Shown: in pieces, positions 14,400 to 20,230 of the stretch
How the letters are laid out: every line of letters begins with the position of its first letter
Numbering within the stretch: the stretch's first letter is position 1
NCBI GenBank assembly: GCA_045128055.1
Contig: JBGVRC010000069.1
Location: forward strand, 1 to 20,230
Reading direction: 5' to 3'
Source: Scatosoma sp045128055
GTDB taxonomy: Bacteria > Bacillota > Clostridia > Christensenellales > Borkfalkiaceae
DNA length: 20,230 nt
Notes under the pieces: model-generated
The model's database searches: none
Told to the model about the DNA's origin: nothing
Seen by the model: the letters and a program-made list of their open reading frames with translations, nothing else
Translations under genes and position numbers: made by a program

Positions 14400-15025
14400 T
14401 TCACCCTTTCCATATACAATATGCGTTTTCTATCCGTTTGTAAATCGTAACTCGTAATACCGTTAGAAATACGCTCTATCTCGCCTTCGCTGAAAAATTT
14501 TAAAAATTCGTCCGCAGGCGCTATATCCAACGCTCCATCCAAGGGACGATAATGCATAGGAATCACCGTTTTGGGACTTAACGCATCCACGTATTCCTTC
14601 GCCTGCTTTGCATCGATCGTATACGTACCGCCAACAGGTATCAATAATACGTCTATTTTACCTATCTTTTCAACGATTTCATCGGAAAGAGCTTCGCCCA
14701 AATCCCCTAAATGGCAAAAGACAATCCCGTCAACCGTAATTTTGTAAATTATGTTTTTACCGCGTAAAGCGCCTTGCTCAGGGTCGTGAAAGCTCTCTAT
14801 TCCTACAATATTTGTTTTTTGTTGACCTGGCTGGTCTATTAGGCAAGAATATTGAATATTGTCAAGGTATTTATGATCAAAGTGCTCGTGGCTTGCCGTT
14901 ACAATATCCGCAAATAAGCCTTGGGGTAACTCATAGCCCACTTTGGTGTAGGGATCGGTAATAATCTGCTTTCCGTCTTTATCTATGAGCGAAAAGCAAG
15001 AATGCCCATAATATCGAATTTCCAT
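14396..15025 (-). CDS. Metallo-beta-lactamase-fold hydrolase, UPF0173/UlaG-like
   Basis: A 209-residue metallo-hydrolase of the small UPF0173/UlaG-like group; the substrate is unknown. The N-terminus IRYYGHSCFSL is typical of the group. Metal ligands are visible as SHEHFDH (about 45-51, HxHxDH), a histidine in GIESFHDPEQG, the aspartate of CHLGDLG, and the histidine of VIPMHYRP. Start at 15025 has AAGGGG six bases upstream. It lies 11 bases after the DUF1934 gene and overlaps the rho start by four bases (ATGA), so all three share an mRNA. The overlap implies coupled translation with rho; nothing in the sequence says why these are paired. Confidence 0.9.
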   Translation of the reverse strand: MEIRYYGHSCFSLIDKDGKQIITDPYTKVGYELPQGLFADIVTASHEHFDHKYLDNIQYSCLIDQPGQQKTNIVGIESFHDPEQGALRGKNIIYKITVDGIVFCHLGDLGEALSDEIVEKIGKIDVLLIPVGGTYTIDAKQAKEYVDALSPKTVIPMHYRPLDGALDIAPADEFLKFFSEGEIERISNGITSYDLQTDRKRILYMERVK

Positions 15026-15036
15026 AATTTTCCCCT

Positions 15037-15423
15037 TTATTTTATATAACGCGCAAGAATACGCAACTTCATTTCTTGTTTATCCCCAGCAAAAAGCAAA
15101 TCGTAATGTAAAGAAAGCAAAAGCGAATCTTTACCCACGGAATAAGATACGCGATGGGTATATACCTGAATTTCCCCTTCGTTGCCGCCTAAAATAAGCG
15201 CTCCGTCCGTCTTTTTCCCGCTTTTTAGATATAACCGCAAGGAATAATCGCCCACTCTTTCGATTTTTGCCGTTTCACCATCCAACACAAGAGAAACCTG
15301 TGCCCCGTTTTGATTGTAAAAAAGCTCCGCCGCGCAAAGAGATAAGGAAAGCTGTCCTTCGCAGGAAAATTCCGTTTGCTGCCCATCAGCAACCGTTGTA
15401 ATTGTTAAACGGCAGCGTTTCAT
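15037..15423 (-). CDS. DUF1934 (YwiB-like) beta-barrel protein
   Basis: A 128-residue protein resembling the DUF1934/YwiB family of small calycin-like beta barrels with no established function. It is nearly all beta-strand: alternating segments such as RLTITTVADG, EIQVYTHRVSYSV and LLLSLHYDLLF, ending in MKLRILARYIK. The frame could open at 15480, but that ATG lies upstream of the predicted transcription start; ATG at 15423 has AAGGGGG six bases before it and gives the usual family length, so I chose it. First gene of the DUF1934-hydrolase-rho operon, with a good promoter of its own. Confidence 0.8.
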   Translation of the reverse strand: MKRCRLTITTVADGQQTEFSCEGQLSLSLCAAELFYNQNGAQVSLVLDGETAKIERVGDYSLRLYLKSGKKTDGALILGGNEGEIQVYTHRVSYSVGKDSLLLSLHYDLLFAGDKQEMKLRILARYIK

Positions 15424-15461
15424 CCCCGTCCCCCTTACCTTTTTCGACATTATTCGACAAT

Positions 15462-15490
15462 AGTATAACAAATATTGCACAAAAAGTAAA
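15462..15490 (-). promoter_or_regulatory. Promoter of the DUF1934-hydrolase-rho operon
   Basis: -35 TTTACT (15485-15490), 17-base spacer and -10 TATACT (15462-15467) on the minus strand; start expected near 15455, about 31 bases before the chosen ATG. Confidence 0.75.
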
Positions 15491-15538
15491 CCCCTTGTAA
15501 GATAATTTTACAAAAATACGTAAAATTATTACAAAGGG
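15491..15538. terminator. Long hairpin after tyrA, probable terminator
   Basis: CCCCTTGTAA (15491-15500) pairs with TTACAAAGGG (15529-15538) with one mismatch, and TAATTTTAC (15503-15511) pairs perfectly with GTAAAATTA (15520-15528). It begins 7 bases past the tyrA stop codon. The following minus-strand tract (TTTACTTTTTG) is a broken T-run that doubles as the -35 of the next promoter. Confidence 0.7.
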
Positions 15539-15545
15539 TTGAAAA

Positions 15546-16370
15546 TTAGCTACGTTTATATTTAATATTTTGTCGAATTAAGCGCCCGTCCTTTAATGCG
15601 ATAGATAAAGCTTCTTCATCTTGGTTTGCCAAAGCTTCGCGATATATAGAAAGTTGTTCAATCAATCCGTCCAACTCTTCCAAAATGAACTCGCGATTGC
15701 CCATATACAGCTCCGTCCAAATATTTTCGTCTACGCCTGCAATACGCGTCATATCTTGAAAGCTACCGCCCGTAAAGCCTTTGCAGTTTTTCACCTGCGG
15801 GCTTTTTACGTAGGCGTTGGATACGATATGCGCAAGCTGCGAAGTAAGCGCTATTTTTTTATCGTGTTCTTCCGCCGTGCACTCTACAATCCGCCCAAAA
15901 CGCATTGCGTTTGCATAGCTTTTTATTTCCGACAGCGCGTTTTTATCCGTATTCTTACTAATTGTAATCACCAAATTTGCATTATTAAATAAATCGGGCG
16001 AAGCCGAATCAATACCCGACGTTTCTTTACCCGCCATAGGGTGAATGCCTACGTAACGATAATTTCTCGATTTCGACAAAACGCATTGTTCTATTGCCGA
16101 CTTAATACCGCAAATATCCGCAACAATCGCTCCGTCTTTAAAAGAAGAGTTTTCTAATATTGAAATAGTCGCTTTGGGCGGTACGGCGATAAACACGACG
16201 TCGTAATCGGCAAGATTTTGCGCTTTGTTTAAAATATAGCCTTTTTGGCGCGCAGTATCTATTGTTTTCGCGTTTAAATCCGCGCCGTCAACCGCATATC
16301 CTGCTTTGGATAAAGACGCGCAAATCGATCCACCGATTATCCCTAATCCTATTACCGCAATTTTTGCCAT
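15546..16370 (-). CDS. tyrA: Prephenate dehydrogenase
   Basis: A 274-residue NAD-dependent enzyme that oxidises and decarboxylates prephenate to 4-hydroxyphenylpyruvate in tyrosine synthesis. The N-terminal Rossmann fold shows AVIGLGIIGGS (GxGxxG); the catalytic region has YVGIHPMAGKETSGIDSA with the conserved histidine, followed by the helical dimerisation domain (LTSQLAHIVSNA, GGSFQDMTRIAG). No ACT domain is present and no chorismate mutase is fused, so feedback control by a C-terminal ACT domain is absent. The frame opens at 16424, but that codon lies on the promoter -35; ATG at 16370 starts with MAKIAVIG and has AGGAG 10 bases upstream. It appears to be a single-gene transcript. Confidence 0.94.
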   Translation of the reverse strand: MAKIAVIGLGIIGGSICASLSKAGYAVDGADLNAKTIDTARQKGYILNKAQNLADYDVVFIAVPPKATISILENSSFKDGAIVADICGIKSAIEQCVLSKSRNYRYVGIHPMAGKETSGIDSASPDLFNNANLVITISKNTDKNALSEIKSYANAMRFGRIVECTAEEHDKKIALTSQLAHIVSNAYVKSPQVKNCKGFTGGSFQDMTRIAGVDENIWTELYMGNREFILEELDGLIEQLSIYREALANQDEEALSIALKDGRLIRQNIKYKRS

Positions 16371-16400
16371 ATCGAAATAACTCCTATATTTCTTTGGCTT

Positions 16401-16429
16401 ATTGTAACACATTTTTACACGCAAAGCAA
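16401..16429 (-). promoter_or_regulatory. Promoter of tyrA
   Basis: -35 TTGCTT (16424-16429), 17-base spacer and -10 TACAAT (16401-16406); start expected near 16394, giving a leader of about 24 bases. That is too short for a T-box or riboswitch. Confidence 0.75.
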
Positions 16430-16454
16430 CTGTTGCAAAGAAAAAAGAAGGATT

Positions 16455-16736
16455 TTACTCCCCCTTTTCTTGATTTTTTGTTTTATCGTCCACCTTTTTG
16501 TATTTCGTTTGCGTGGCTTTACCGCCGCGAATATGCCGCTCACTCAAATTAAAATTTAATATTCCCCGCACTTGTTCAAACAATTCGGCGTTTAAATACA
16601 GCAAACGCTCGGTAACGTCTTTATGTACCGTTGACTTGCTAATAGCAAAATGCGCAGAACACGCGCGAACGGTACACCCCGTCGTCACGATATATTCTGC
16701 GCATTTAATCACTCTTTCTTCAATATAATTCCACAA
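16455..16736 (-). CDS. spoIIID: Sporulation transcriptional regulator SpoIIID
   Basis: A 93-residue DNA-binding protein that, in known spore formers, adjusts mother-cell gene expression between sigma-E and sigma-K. It matches SpoIIID throughout: WNYIEERVIKCAEYIV, the helix-turn-helix TVRACSAHFAISKSTVHKD, LTERL-like VTERLLYLN, and the basic RHIRGGKATQTKYKK tail. The start is TTG at 16736, supported by GGAGG (16746-16750) nine bases upstream and by the alignment of WNYIEER with the family N-terminus; no ATG is available. It sits 76 bases after the topoisomerase A gene with no terminator visible, but has a possible sigma-E-type promoter. This is the strongest evidence in the window that the organism makes endospores. 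Confidence 0.95.
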   Translation of the reverse strand: MWNYIEERVIKCAEYIVTTGCTVRACSAHFAISKSTVHKDVTERLLYLNAELFEQVRGILNFNLSERHIRGGKATQTKYKKVDDKTKNQEKGE

Positions 16737-16769
16737 ATTCCCCGACCTCCGTAATACGCTTACGAAATA

Positions 16770-16799
16770 TATTTATGTCGGTTTTTCGGTGATTATAAC
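16770..16799 (-). promoter_or_regulatory. Possible sigma-E promoter of spoIIID
   Basis: GTTATAAT (16792-16799), a 14-base spacer and CATAAATA (16770-16777) approximate the sigma-E consensus (GKMATATT, 14-15 bases, CATACAMT), placed about 40 bases before the start codon. Known spoIIID genes are sigma-E dependent. The match is partial and the region is AT-rich. Confidence 0.4.
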
Positions 16800-16812
16800 T
16801 GAATTTATCCTT

Positions 16813-19278
16813 TTATTCCCCTTTTTTATAGGGCATGGGAATAACTGCCTTGATGGAATCTTCCGCGTAGCGGAATACTCGTTTCGCTCTCGCGCTCTGC
16901 ACGGAAATGAATACGTCTTCGCTGGAAAGTTCGGATACGGCGTTATTCTTTTCGACAACGGCAAGCATATAAGGCACGGTGACGTAGCTTGCGCAAATTA
17001 CACTTGCTCCATCTCTCATACCAACGATAATATTCCCTTTTCTATACCGTTTAGAAGGTTCGATTTGCGAAGAGATAACTCTCTTGAATTTCCCTTCGTC
17101 TGTTGCGATGATAATTTCGCCTTCGCCGTTGATTTGCGTCATTAAAATCACTTCGTCTTCTTCGTGCAACATAATACCGCGCACGCCCGTAGCCACTCTG
17201 CCTTGCGTGGGAATGTCGTCTTTGAGCGCATTCAAACAAATGCCGCCCTTGGTGACGATAACGATTGTGTCGTCTTCATAGCCGTCTTCTTCAACGTTGA
17301 TAAGCTCGTCGTCTTCGTTGAGCTTGACTGCTTGGAAGCTATCTTTTCTTTGCTCGTATTCCGACCATTCCGTCTTTTTAATCATACCCTTCTTCGTGAA
17401 GAAGAGCAAGCTGCCGTACGGCATATGTTCGCCCACTTCAAAAAGAGCAACTACTTTTTCACCCGCTTCCGCGTCTTTGGACAGGTCTTTCAAGGTAAAG
17501 CCGTCTTCGCTGAGCTTACACTCTAAATCGGGTTCGGAAATATCAAGTTTATGGCAATTACCGTAATTTGTAAATGCAAAAATGCGTTTATCCGTCACCG
17601 TTTTTAAGAGCTTGGAAGCTATAAGTTGCGGTTTAAACTTACCTGCAAGCGGCGTCGTAAGCGCGTCTTCGTTTTTACCCGTCAACACCTTAAAGGTATC
17701 GTCCGCGGTATACACGAGCGTACACGCAACCCCGGGTTTCTTTTCACTGGAAGTAGCCACCATTCCGTCCGCTTCGTCCTTCGTATATACCAAACGGGAT
17801 TTTCTCGGCGTGGGATATGCGTTTTTGATTTCGGTGATTTCTTCCTTTACCACCTGCAACTGCAAATCTCCGCTCTTGGAGATAGCCGTCAATTTCTTGA
17901 TGAGCTTTTTGAGTTCTTTAAGCTCTTGTTCCAACTTAAAGATTTCAAGCTTTGTTAAACGGGCAAGTCGCAAATCGAGAATTGCCTGCGCCTGAGCTTC
18001 GGAAATTTCAAATCTCGCCATCAATTTTTGGCGAGCGTCGCTTGTGCTGTCCGATTTTTTGATAATTGCGATTACTTCGTCAATATTTTGAACGGCAATA
18101 ATCAGCCCTTCCAAGATATGGCAACGCTGTTGCGCTTGTTTTAACTCGAACAACGTTCTGCGTTTAACAACTTGTTGTTGATATTTTACGTAATGACGGA
18201 TGATTTCCATCAAACCAAGCTGTTGGGGTTTACCGTCGGCAATCACAACCATATTGATACCGAAGGTAATTTCCAAATCGGTATATTTGTACAAACATTT
18301 CAAAACAGCTTCAACGTCCGCGTCTTTCTTTAAACGAATCAACGCGCGCATACCCGTTCTATCCGATTCATCGGCTACGTAATCCAAGCAAGCCAGTTCG
18401 TCTTTCTTTTCTTCACGAAGTTCTACAACCTTTTTCAAAAGCTGCGCCTTATTTACCTGGTAAGGCAATTCCGTAATAATAAGATTGGTTTTGCCGTTAT
18501 CCGTCTTTTCCGCTGTAATCTTCGCGCGGAGCGTAATTTTACCGCGCCCCGTTTTATACGCTTGAATAAGCTCGTTTGCGATAATCAAACCGCCCGTAGG
18601 GAAGTCGGGACACGGGATATGTTCCATCATTTCTTCCAAGGAAATCGTAGGATTATCAATGTAAGCAACGACGCCGTTTATAACTTCTCCCAAGTTATGG
18701 GTAGGAATATTCGTGGCAAGCCCGACCGCAATACCCGACGCGCCGTTTACAAGCAAGTTGGGGAAACGACCGGGCAAAACGTCCGGTTCTTTCAAGCTGT
18801 CGTCGAAGTTGAGAGAGAAACTGACCGTTTCTTTGTCGATATCGCGCAAAAGCTCCAATGCCAAAGGCTCCATTCTTGCTTCGGTATAACGCATAGCAGC
18901 AGCGGGGTCGCCGTCCACCGAACCGAAGTTACCGTGACCGTTGACAAGCGTTTTACCCATATTAAAGGTTTGCGCCATACGTACCATCGCATCATAAACC
19001 GAGCTGTCGCCGTGGGGATGATATTTACCCATACAGTCCCCGACGATACGCGCGCTCTTTTTATGCGGTTTATCAGGCGTAAGCCCCATTTCGTTCATCG
19101 TATACAAAATACGTCTTTGAACAGGCTTCAAACCGTCTTCCACGCGGGGCAAAGCTCTGTCGAGAATAACAAATTCCGCATAAGGGAGCATAGAAGAATG
19201 TAATACTTTTTCCAGCGGCTCAACGTATAATTGACCAGTGGGCTCGATAATTTCGGGCTCTTTTTTAGATCTCGCCAT
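16813..19278 (-). CDS. Type IIA DNA topoisomerase subunit A (GyrA/ParC family)
   Basis: The 821-residue DNA-cutting subunit of a gyrase/topoisomerase IV-type enzyme, which passes one duplex through another to control supercoiling and unlink chromosomes. The breakage-reunion core is intact: GLKPVQRRILYTM (49-61), KYHPHGDSSVYDAMVRMAQ (85-103) and the catalytic tyrosine Y131 in AAAMRYTEARM. The quinolone-contact positions matching E. coli GyrA 83 and 87 are S92 and D96, the susceptible residues. A beta-pinwheel C-terminal domain starts near 515, but the GyrA box (QRRGGKG) that lets gyrase wrap DNA is not recognisable at its expected place (about 539-560). This leaves topoisomerase IV or a second, non-wrapping gyrase-like enzyme as likely; the symbol is withheld. 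It overlaps the B-subunit gene by 14 bases, with AAGGAG 7 bases before its ATG. Confidence 0.93.
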   Translation of the reverse strand: MARSKKEPEIIEPTGQLYVEPLEKVLHSSMLPYAEFVILDRALPRVEDGLKPVQRRILYTMNEMGLTPDKPHKKSARIVGDCMGKYHPHGDSSVYDAMVRMAQTFNMGKTLVNGHGNFGSVDGDPAAAMRYTEARMEPLALELLRDIDKETVSFSLNFDDSLKEPDVLPGRFPNLLVNGASGIAVGLATNIPTHNLGEVINGVVAYIDNPTISLEEMMEHIPCPDFPTGGLIIANELIQAYKTGRGKITLRAKITAEKTDNGKTNLIITELPYQVNKAQLLKKVVELREEKKDELACLDYVADESDRTGMRALIRLKKDADVEAVLKCLYKYTDLEITFGINMVVIADGKPQQLGLMEIIRHYVKYQQQVVKRRTLFELKQAQQRCHILEGLIIAVQNIDEVIAIIKKSDSTSDARQKLMARFEISEAQAQAILDLRLARLTKLEIFKLEQELKELKKLIKKLTAISKSGDLQLQVVKEEITEIKNAYPTPRKSRLVYTKDEADGMVATSSEKKPGVACTLVYTADDTFKVLTGKNEDALTTPLAGKFKPQLIASKLLKTVTDKRIFAFTNYGNCHKLDISEPDLECKLSEDGFTLKDLSKDAEAGEKVVALFEVGEHMPYGSLLFFTKKGMIKKTEWSEYEQRKDSFQAVKLNEDDELINVEEDGYEDDTIVIVTKGGICLNALKDDIPTQGRVATGVRGIMLHEEDEVILMTQINGEGEIIIATDEGKFKRVISSQIEPSKRYRKGNIIVGMRDGASVICASYVTVPYMLAVVEKNNAVSELSSEDVFISVQSARAKRVFRYAEDSIKAVIPMPYKKGE

Positions 19279-20230
19279 CTTCTATCTCCTTATCTTTTTT
19301 ATCTTTTTTGTCAAGCTTGTCCATAAACGCGTCGCGCTTATTAAAGTTTGCGTATTTAGCAAGGAATTCCTTTCTTCCTTCTACTTTATCACCCATAAGC
19401 GTCGTAATCATACGCTCCGCCTTTGCAGCGTCTTCTACGGTGACTTGGATTAAGTTACGGGTTGCGGGGTTCATAGTCGTTTCCCAAAGCTGTTCCGCGC
19501 TCATTTCACCAAGCCCTTTATAACGCTGTAATTGATAGCCTTTACCGATTTTTTCAATCTTGGCGTTCAATTCGTTGTCGTCGTATGCGTATTCTACTTT
19601 GTCGCCTTTATATACCTTGTACAAAGGCGGCATACCGATATACACGCACCCAGCGTTCACAAGCGGGCGCATATAACGGAAGAAGAACGTGAGCAAAATA
19701 CAACGAATATGCATACCGTCTTGGTCGGCATCCGAAAGAATGATTACCTTATGGTAATTGATTTTATCCATTTTGAAATCGGGGTCGATACCTGCGCCGA
19801 TCGCGCTGATCATCGTACGGATCTCTTCGTTTTCCAAAATTTGATTGAGCTTTTTCTTTTCTACGTTTAAGGGCTTACCGCGAAGTGGCAAGATGGATTG
19901 ATATTGACGTACACGGGCTTGTTTTGCCGTACCGCCTGCCGAGTCACCTTCCACGATGAACATTTCGTTGAGCTCAGGCTTTTTACCCGAACAGCCAGCC
20001 AGCTTACCCACCAAGGTCAAGCCGTCGATGCTGTTTTTAGCGCGGGCGTTTTCTTTTGCCGTCTTCGCCGCAATTCTCGATTTTGCAGCGCCTTGCGCTT
20101 TCTTAATAATCTCTTCCATGGTCTTTTTGTAACCACGGATATTTTGGAAAGCGGCAAACGCTTCGATTACCGTACCTTCCACAGCGGGACGCGCTTCGGT
20201 GTTACCAAGCTTTGTCTTGGTCTGCCCTTC
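19265..20230 (-). CDS. Type IIA DNA topoisomerase subunit B (GyrB/ParE family), N-terminus cut by window edge
   Basis: The ATPase/TOPRIM partner of the A subunit. The last 321 codons are in the window; the frame is open to the right edge and begins EGQTKTKLGNTEARPAVEG, a standard GyrB/ParE segment. The GHKL ATPase domain lies outside. Visible are the TOPRIM motifs EGDSAGG and SDADQDGMHIR (the catalytic DxD, with Q and M where GyrB usually has V and S), PLRGKPLNVEK, and QRYKGLGEM near the end. The C-terminal tail is a lysine/aspartate-rich stretch (KLDKKDKKDKEIEDGEI). The substitutions in TOPRIM, like the missing GyrA box of its partner, suggest a second, non-canonical enzyme. Its stop codon overlaps the A-subunit start by 14 bases, so the two are translationally coupled. 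Confidence 0.93.
   Translation of the reverse strand, partial: EGQTKTKLGNTEARPAVEGTVIEAFAAFQNIRGYKKTMEEIIKKAQGAAKSRIAAKTAKENARAKNSIDGLTLVGKLAGCSGKKPELNEMFIVEGDSAGGTAKQARVRQYQSILPLRGKPLNVEKKKLNQILENEEIRTMISAIGAGIDPDFKMDKINYHKVIILSDADQDGMHIRCILLTFFFRYMRPLVNAGCVYIGMPPLYKVYKGDKVEYAYDDNELNAKIEKIGKGYQLQRYKGLGEMSAEQLWETTMNPATRNLIQVTVEDAAKAERMITTLMGDKVEGRKEFLAKYANFNKRDAFMDKLDKKDKKDKEIEDGEI

Noticed and set aside
15424..15480. N-terminal extension of the DUF1934 protein to ATG 15480
   Set aside because: The upstream ATG is upstream of the predicted transcription start, while ATG 15423 has a strong Shine-Dalgarno and matches the family length.
16371..16424. N-terminal extension of TyrA to ATG 16424
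   Set aside because: That codon overlaps the -35 box, and the extra residues precede the normal MAKIAVIGLG start, which has its own AGGAG.
1..20230. Phage-defence island, CRISPR, prophage or insertion sequence
   Set aside because: Every gene is a housekeeping, metabolic, sporulation or metal-resistance type; there are no transposase, integrase, Cas or toxin-antitoxin genes and no regularly spaced repeats.

Overview
The window reads as chromosomal core sequence from a low-to-moderate GC, anaerobic, spore-forming member of the Firmicutes (Clostridia-like). Supporting genes are spoIIID (sporulation regulator), an anaerobic class III ribonucleotide reductase (nrdD-nrdG), a pta-ackA acetate pathway, tmcAL (the Firmicutes-type tRNA-Met acetylating enzyme) and a yceD-rpmF pair. 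Almost every gene is on the minus strand; only tmcAL and tRNA-Thr(CGU) are on the plus strand. I see no insertion sequence, prophage, CRISPR array or other mobile element.

Layout from left to right: uvrC (its C-terminus runs off the left edge); an arsR-family repressor downstream of a copper P-type ATPase, copA, whose C-terminus carries a CopZ-like domain with its own ribosome-binding site; rpmF, yceD, ackA and pta in the order pta>ackA>yceD>rpmF on the minus strand; divergent tmcAL; tRNA-Thr; a membrane-anchored protein of unknown function; nrdD>nrdG behind a 395-base regulatory region with four NrdR-box-like palindromes and two promoters; a DUF1934 gene>UPF0173-like hydrolase>divergent rho operon; tyrA; spoIIID; and a type IIA topoisomerase B>A pair whose B subunit runs off the right edge.

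Functionally, pta and ackA make acetate and ATP from acetyl-CoA, while the divergent tmcAL product consumes acetate and ATP to modify elongator tRNA-Met. nrdD/nrdG supply deoxynucleotides without oxygen. copA, its embedded copZ and arsR form a copper-efflux unit. Intrinsic terminators follow rpmF, tRNA-Thr, nrdG, rho and probably tyrA. Good sigma-A-type promoters (17-base spacers, near-consensus boxes) precede uvrC, yceD, pta, tRNA-Thr, the DUF1934 gene and tyrA; nrdD has good boxes with spacers of 16 and 18.

The most interesting observations are: (1) copZ fused in frame to copA while keeping a perfect Shine-Dalgarno and ATG for a 69-residue stand-alone chaperone; (2) a Rho homologue that keeps the P-loop and arginine finger but has lost the catalytic glutamate and RNA-loop lysines; (3) two pairs of NrdR-like boxes, each with 33-base spacing, each laid on its own promoter; (4) a uvrC promoter placed so that the mRNA should be leaderless; (5) a start codon buried in a terminator hairpin; and (6) an altered phosphorylation motif (DKTAT) in CopA.
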